Shown here one piece after another: positions 6,004 to 9,703 of a stretch of 9,703 nt of DNA. Made by a program: the position numbers and the translations under genes. A model generated the notes under the pieces. That model searched no databases. It saw only the letters and a list, made by a program, of their open reading frames with translations, and was not told where the DNA came from. The stretch covers positions 1 to 9,703 of the forward strand of contig JBGPIT010000180.1 in the NCBI GenBank assembly GCA_041485125.1, written 5' to 3'. Numbering within the stretch: position 1 is the stretch's first letter; every line of letters starts with the position of its first letter. Origin of the DNA: JBGPIT01 sp041485125. Lineage in GTDB: Bacteria > Desulfobacterota > Binatia > UTPRO1.

Positions 6004-7571
6004 CAACCCGTCTCCGCGCGCTCGGCCAGGAGCGCCGCGATCGCAAGCGGCAGCTCCTCGTTCAGATCCCACGCGAGCAGGCCGATCATGCCGCGGCGGG
6101 CGGCCAAGCGATCGGCGGCGTAGCCGTGCAGGAAGACGCCGAGGACGGCGGCCTCGTCGGCAGGGTAGCGCTGCGCCAGGAGACCACCGAGGATCCCCGC
6201 GAGCACGTCGCCCGTGCCGCCACTGCCAAGACCAGGGTTGCCCGAGAGATTGATCCAGACCGTGCCGTCCGGCGCGGCGATCACCGTGCGCGCGCCCTTG
6301 AGAATCACGATCGCGCCCCGCTCGCGCGCGACCCGGCGCGCGACGCCGACGCGATCGGCCTGCACCTCCGCGGTGCCGAGCTTCGCGAGGCGCGCCATCT
6401 CGCCGGGATGCGGCGTGAGGATGCGCGCCGCGGTCGCCTCGGCGAGCTTCGCCGGGGAAATCTCGGCCAGGCAGTTGAGCGCGTCGGCGTCGACGACGAT
6501 CGGCAGCGCGCTGGTGCGGAGCAGCCATTCGACGAACGCGCGACGCTCGTCCGAGACACCGATCCCCGGTCCGACCACGACCGCGTTCTTGCGCTCGAGC
6601 AGCGCCACGTAGGGACCGGGGTCGGAAAACGCCAGATGCCCCGTGCCGTCGTCCGGCAGCGGCGCGCTCATCTGCTCGACGAGCGCGCTCGCGACGACGG
6701 GTTGGATCGTGTCGGCGCAGCCGACGGTCACCAGTCCGGCGCCGGCGCGCGCCGCCGCACGGCTCGCGAGCACCGCCGCGCCGGTCTTGCCGCGGCCGCC
6801 CGCGATCAGCACGACGTGCCCGTTGTCGCCCTTGTGACTCTCCGGATCGCGCGGACGGATCAGGCTCGCGGCGTCGTCGCGATCGACCGCGAAGATCGAC
6901 GGCCCGACCTCCTCGACGGCCTCCGCAGGGATACCGATGTCGACGACCGTGAGCTCACCGGCGTAGCGCGCGCCGGGGTAGATGACGGTGCCGAGCTTCG
7001 GCGCTGCGAAGGCGACGGTCATCTCCGCTTGGATCGCGGTGCCGAGCGGCACGCCGCGGTCGGCGTCGAGACCGGACGGGATGTCGAGCGCGACAGTCGG
7101 GAGGCCGCTCGCGTTCACCAGCGTGATGGCCTCGGCCGCGACACCCGTTACCTCGCCCCTGATGCCGGTGCCAAAGAGCGCGTCGACCACCAGCCCGGCT
7201 TTGGCAAGCGCGCGCGCGAGCGGCCCGAGATCGCCGTCACGGATGACCGTCGTCTTGCCGCCGGCGCGTTGCCAGGCGAGCATCTTGGCGCGCGCCGGGT
7301 CGACGATCGTGGCGCGATCGGCGGCGAGCACCACCTCGCAACGCACGCGGCGCTTCTTGAGGAGCCGCGCGACCACGAAGCCGTCGCCGCCGTTGTTGCC
7401 CTTGCCGGCGAGGACGACGACCCCGCTCTTCCGCGCGTGCGGAAAGCGCGCCAGCAGCGCCGCGGCCGCGCCGGCTCCCGCGCGCTCCATCAAGGTCGCG
7501 GCGGGAATGCCGAAGCGCTCGATCGCGAGCGTATCCATGCGCCGCATCTCGTCGGCGGTGACGACGATCAC
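6003..7571 (-). CDS. nnr: Bifunctional NAD(P)H-hydrate epimerase / ADP-dependent NAD(P)H-hydrate dehydratase
   Basis: Nnr repairs damaged nicotinamide cofactors: the N-terminal half epimerises R- to S-NAD(P)HX and the C-terminal half dehydrates S-NAD(P)HX back to NAD(P)H. The 522 residues fit the fused form. N-domain (about 1-220): MIVVTADEMRRMD at the start, GKGNNGGDG at 57-65, VDALFGTG at 129-136, and DIPSGLDAD at 163-171. C-domain (about 230-520), ribokinase-like: HKGDNGHVVLIAGG at 246-259, GPGIG at 334-338, TPHPGEMARL at 386-395, LKGARTVI at 424-431, and NPGLGSGGTGDVLAG at 445-459 with the catalytic Asp455. The start is GTG at 7571, overlapping the pdxJ stop as GTGA; it gives the normal family N-terminus. 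The frame stays open further upstream, but only as arginine-rich shadow of pdxJ. No Shine-Dalgarno is visible, so coupling to pdxJ is likely. Confidence 0.96.
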   Translation of the reverse strand: MIVVTADEMRRMDTLAIERFGIPAATLMERAGAGAAAALLARFPHARKSGVVVLAGKGNNGGDGFVVARLLKKRRVRCEVVLAADRATIVDPARAKMLAWQRAGGKTTVIRDGDLGPLARALAKAGLVVDALFGTGIRGEVTGVAAEAITLVNASGLPTVALDIPSGLDADRGVPLGTAIQAEMTVAFAAPKLGTVIYPGARYAGELTVVDIGIPAEAVEEVGPSIFAVDRDDAASLIRPRDPESHKGDNGHVVLIAGGRGKTGAAVLASRAAARAGAGLVTVGCADTIQPVVASALVEQMSAPLPDDGTGHLAFSDPGPYVALLERKNAVVVGPGIGVSDERRAFVEWLLRTSALPIVVDADALNCLAEISPAKLAEATAARILTPHPGEMARLAKLGTAEVQADRVGVARRVARERGAIVILKGARTVIAAPDGTVWINLSGNPGLGSGGTGDVLAGILGGLLAQRYPADEAAVLGVFLHGYAADRLAARRGMIGLLAWDLNEELPLAIAALLAERAETG

Positions 7572-8281
7572 GGCCGATGGACCAGCGCGCACATCTCCCG
7601 CACCGCCTGCTCCATGCCGACGAGGACGGCGCGCGCGACGATGCTGTGCCCGATGTTGAGGACGCGGATCTCGGGGATCGCCGCGATCGCCGCGACGTTG
7701 TCGTAGCGCAGGCCGTGCCCGGCGTTGACCGCGAGGCCGAGCATCGCGCCGCGCTTGGCGGCCGCGCGGATGCTCTCGAGCTCCGCCGCGACACCCGCGG
7801 CGTCGGTCGCGGCGGCGTAGCGGCCGGTGTGGATCTCGATCGCGTCGGCGCCGATCGCGGCGCTGGTCGCGATCTGCGCTTCGTCGGGATCGATGAAGAG
7901 GCTGACGCGGATGCCGCCGGCGCGCAGGCGCGCGACCGCGTCGGCGACCGGCCGGCGCTGCGCGATCACGTCGAGGCCGCCTTCGGTCGTCACCTCCTCG
8001 CGCTTCTCGGGAACGATGCACACCTCGGCCGGCTGGACGCGAAGCGCGTTCGCGACCATCGCGTCGGTGGCCGCGAGCTCCAGGTTCAGCGGCAGCCGCA
8101 ACGCCGCGCGCAGCTCATCGACGTCGTGGTCCTGGATATGGCGCCGGTCTTCGCGCAGGTGGACGGTGATGCCGTCGGCGCCGCCCGCCTCCGCCGCCCG
8201 CGCCGCCTCGAGCGGGCTCGGATAGCTCACCCGCCGCGCCTGACGCACGGTCGCGACGTGATCGATGTTGACCCCGAGCAT
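7568..8281 (-). CDS. pdxJ: Pyridoxine 5'-phosphate synthase PdxJ
   Basis: PdxJ closes the pyridine ring of vitamin B6 by joining 1-deoxyxylulose 5-phosphate and 3-amino-1-hydroxyacetone 1-phosphate (DXP-dependent pathway). From ATG 8281 the protein has 237 residues, the normal length for this TIM barrel. Seen: VNIDHVATVRQAR at 4-16, HLREDRRHIQD at 41-51, LNLELAAT at 65-72, VPEKREEVTTEGG at 90-102, IEIHTGRYA at 148-156, NAGHGL at 186-191, and NIGHSIVARA at 209-218. A GTG two codons upstream (8287) is an equally plausible start and would give MAMLGVNID, closer to the E. coli N-terminus; no good Shine-Dalgarno separates the two. A much longer open frame continues upstream inside glmM but is out-of-frame noise. 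Its product, via PdxH, supplies PLP, needed by the desulfurase further along. Confidence 0.96.
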   Translation of the reverse strand: MLGVNIDHVATVRQARRVSYPSPLEAARAAEAGGADGITVHLREDRRHIQDHDVDELRAALRLPLNLELAATDAMVANALRVQPAEVCIVPEKREEVTTEGGLDVIAQRRPVADAVARLRAGGIRVSLFIDPDEAQIATSAAIGADAIEIHTGRYAAATDAAGVAAELESIRAAAKRGAMLGLAVNAGHGLRYDNVAAIAAIPEIRVLNIGHSIVARAVLVGMEQAVREMCALVHRP

Positions 8282-8358
8282 CGCCACCGCGCTGAGAGTG
8301 CGCCGTTCGTCCGGATGCGTCAACGTTCGCCGGCCGGCGGCGGCGCGAACGATCAGTG
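8282..8358 (-). other. Gap between glmM and pdxJ with hairpin and weak promoter-like pair
   Basis: This 77-base gap is the longest non-coding stretch in the window. On the minus strand it starts with an inverted repeat (see the hairpin entry), then TTGACG at 8323-8318, a 17-base spacer, and CACTCT at 8300-8295. The first hexamer differs from the -35 consensus by one base; the second matches -10 poorly (A at position 2 and T at position 6). If used, it would give a very short leader before pdxJ. The alternative is that pdxJ is simply read through from glmM. Confidence 0.25.
8324..8351 (-). repeat. GC-rich hairpin just after glmM stop
   Basis: A perfect 7-base inverted repeat (CGTTCGC with GCGAACG) pairs 8351-8345 with 8330-8324 across a 14-base GC-only loop, seven bases after the glmM stop codon. 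There is no T-run after it on the minus strand, so it does not look like a standard intrinsic terminator. It may affect mRNA stability or attenuate read-through into pdxJ, or be chance in GC-rich DNA. Confidence 0.35.
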
Positions 8359-9703
8359 CTAGGACGCCTTCGAAGCGGGCTTCGCTACTTCCGGTGCCCG
8401 GCCCGCGCCGAGCGCAGCCTCGACCGCGTCGGCGATGCGGGTCGCGTGCGACTCGACCTGGGTCAGATCGGCGCCCTCGACCATCACGCGCGCCAGGCCC
8501 TCGGTGCCCGAGTAACGGATGTAGACGCGGCCGCGGCCGGCGAGCGACTTCTCGACCTCGCGGACGATCGTCTGCACGCTCGGCATGTCGGCGAGATCGC
8601 GCTTCTCGCGCACCGGCACGTTGATCAGCACCTGCGGGAACTTCTGCATGAACTTGGTGAGCGCAGAGAGCGGCTGGTCCTTCGAGCGCATGATGCCGAG
8701 GATGACGAGCGCGGTGATGAGGCCGTCGCCGGTGGTGGTGTGGTCGAGGAAGAGGACGTGACCGGACTGCTCGCCGCCCAAGTTGTAGCCGCCGCGTTGC
8801 ATCTCCTCGAGGACGTAGCGGTCGCCGACCTGCGTCTTCACGAGCTCGATGCCGAGGTCGCGCATGGCGAGCTCGAGGCCGAAGTTGCTCATGTGGGTGG
8901 TGACGAGCGTGCGCGCGACGAGGCGACCGGTCTCCGCCATGTCGCGAGCGGCGAGACCCATGATGAAATCGCCGTCGATCAGGGTGCCGCACTCGTCGAC
9001 CAGGACGCAGCGGTCGCCGTCGCCGTCGAGCGCGACGCCGACGTGGGCGCGGTGCTCGAGGACCGCGCGCTGCAACGCGCTCGGCGCGGTCGCGCCGCAA
9101 TCGCGGTTGATGTTCTCGCCGTCCGGATCGACGCCGATCGTGATCACCGAGGCGCCGAGCTCGGCGAGCACCTCGGGCGCGACGCGGTAGGCGGCCCCGT
9201 TGGCGCAGTCGACCACGACGCGCAGCCCGTCGAGCGTGAGCTCGCGCGGGAAGGTGTTCTTGACGAAGACGTTGTAGCGGCCGAGCGCGTCGTCGATGCG
9301 GAAGGCCTTGCCGATCGCCTGCGCGGTCGGGCGCAGGTGGTCGATCTCGGTGTCGAGGACGAGACGCTCGATCTCGAGCTCGACCTCGTCGGGCAGCTTG
9401 TGGCCGGCCCTCGAGAAGAACTTGATGCCGTTGTCCTGGAACGGGTTGTGGCTCGCGGAGATCACCGCGCCGGCGTCGGCGCGCAGGCTGCGGGTGAGAA
9501 ACGCGATCCCCGGCGTCGGCATCGGGCCGACCAGGAGCACGTCGACGCCCATCGAGCAGATGCCCGAGGCCATCGCGGTCTCGAGCATGTAGCCGGAGAC
9601 GCGGGTGTCCTTGCCGATGATGATCTTGTGGCGCCGGCCGCCGTTCTTGAAGACGTAGGCGACGGCGCGGCCGAGCCGGAGCGCGGTCTCCGAGGTCATC
9701 GGC
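8359..9703 (-). CDS. glmM: Phosphoglucosamine mutase GlmM, 5' end cut by window edge
   Basis: GlmM converts glucosamine 6-phosphate to glucosamine 1-phosphate for UDP-GlcNAc, peptidoglycan and LPS. About 448 codons are visible. The first methionine in the window (9699, MTSETALRLGRA) is internal: the codon before it is Pro, and the family motif GTDGIRG normally sits just upstream, so about 15-20 residues are missing. Seen (numbered from that methionine): SASHNP with phosphoserine Ser83 at 81-86, metal loop DGDGDR at 225-230, GGEQSGH at 308-314 for sugar binding, and RYSGTEG at 395-401 for phosphate binding. SASHNP followed by NGIKFF supports GlmM over phosphomannomutase. The usual Pro after SGTE is Gly here. 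A short Ala/Pro/Lys-rich tail after about 432 extends beyond the last domain. The stop is TAG at 8361-8359. Confidence 0.96.
   Translation of the reverse strand, partial: PMTSETALRLGRAVAYVFKNGGRRHKIIIGKDTRVSGYMLETAMASGICSMGVDVLLVGPMPTPGIAFLTRSLRADAGAVISASHNPFQDNGIKFFSRAGHKLPDEVELEIERLVLDTEIDHLRPTAQAIGKAFRIDDALGRYNVFVKNTFPRELTLDGLRVVVDCANGAAYRVAPEVLAELGASVITIGVDPDGENINRDCGATAPSALQRAVLEHRAHVGVALDGDGDRCVLVDECGTLIDGDFIMGLAARDMAETGRLVARTLVTTHMSNFGLELAMRDLGIELVKTQVGDRYVLEEMQRGGYNLGGEQSGHVLFLDHTTTGDGLITALVILGIMRSKDQPLSALTKFMQKFPQVLINVPVREKRDLADMPSVQTIVREVEKSLAGRGRVYIRYSGTEGLARVMVEGADLTQVESHATRIADAVEAALGAGRAPEVAKPASKAS

Noticed and set aside
5973..7706. 577-codon open frame on the plus strand over nnr and the start of tsaE
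   Set aside because: Antisense shadow of nnr, with arginine/aspartate-rich sequence and no recognisable domain.
7572..8021. Possible 150-residue N-terminal extension of nnr
   Set aside because: The extension is almost entirely Arg, Gly, Asp and Ala and is the out-of-frame reading of pdxJ. The GTG at 7571 gives the normal Nnr N-terminus and a GTGA overlap.
8324..8351. Intrinsic terminator after glmM
   Set aside because: The stem is only 7 bp with a large loop and no T-run follows, so I list it as a hairpin and not as a terminator.
8288..9100. Open frame continuing upstream from pdxJ into glmM
   Set aside because: Out-of-frame translation of glmM with arginine-rich composition; PdxJ is complete from 8281 or 8287.
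1..9703. tRNA, rRNA, CRISPR, insertion sequence, phage or toxin-antitoxin content
   Set aside because: I looked for direct repeat arrays, terminal inverted repeats, cloverleaf-like segments and small uncoupled genes. Nearly all bases are in recognised housekeeping genes and nothing of these types was seen.

Overview
The window is one side of a compact, very GC-rich bacterial chromosome. Everything I can support as coding lies on the minus strand and reads from the right edge to the left edge. In transcription order the genes are glmM (5' end outside the window), pdxJ, nnr, tsaE, lysC, cimA, cysE, a nifS/iscS-type cysteine desulfurase, and mnmA (3' end outside the window). The GC-rich coding, the frequent GTG starts and the block glmM-pdxJ-nnr-tsaE-lysC-cimA suggest a deltaproteobacterial-type lineage (Desulfobacterota, Myxococcota, Binatota or similar). 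That placement is an inference from remembered gene order and from protein style, not from a phylogenetic marker analysis.

Layout: 9703-8359 glmM, amino-sugar activation for cell wall. 8358-8282 is a 77-base gap with a hairpin and a weak promoter-like pair. 8281-7568 pdxJ, vitamin B6. 7571-6003 nnr, NAD(P)H-hydrate repair. 6003-5488 tsaE, tRNA t6A modification. 5487-5448 is a 40-base gap. 5447-4227 lysC, aspartate kinase. 4230-2605 cimA, citramalate synthase. 2605-1865 cysE, serine O-acetyltransferase. 1868-642 cysteine desulfurase. 645-1 mnmA, tRNA 2-thiouridylase. From pdxJ to mnmA six of the seven junctions overlap by 1-4 bases (GTGA, TGATG or ATGA type), so this looks like one translationally coupled operon or two abutting ones.

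Functional links: cysE begins cysteine synthesis, the desulfurase takes sulfur from cysteine, and MnmA puts sulfur on wobble uridine 34 of tRNA, so the last three genes form a plausible serine-to-tRNA sulfur line. PdxJ makes the precursor of the PLP cofactor that the desulfurase needs. LysC and CimA are the entry enzymes of the aspartate family and of threonine-independent isoleucine synthesis. TsaE and MnmA both serve anticodon-loop modification.

I found no mobile element, phage gene, CRISPR array, RNA gene or defence system, and no unknown protein family. The window is mainly housekeeping. The most interesting signal is a strong internal ribosome binding site in lysC placed exactly where an ACT-domain-only beta subunit would start, while the annotated lysC start has no visible Shine-Dalgarno sequence.
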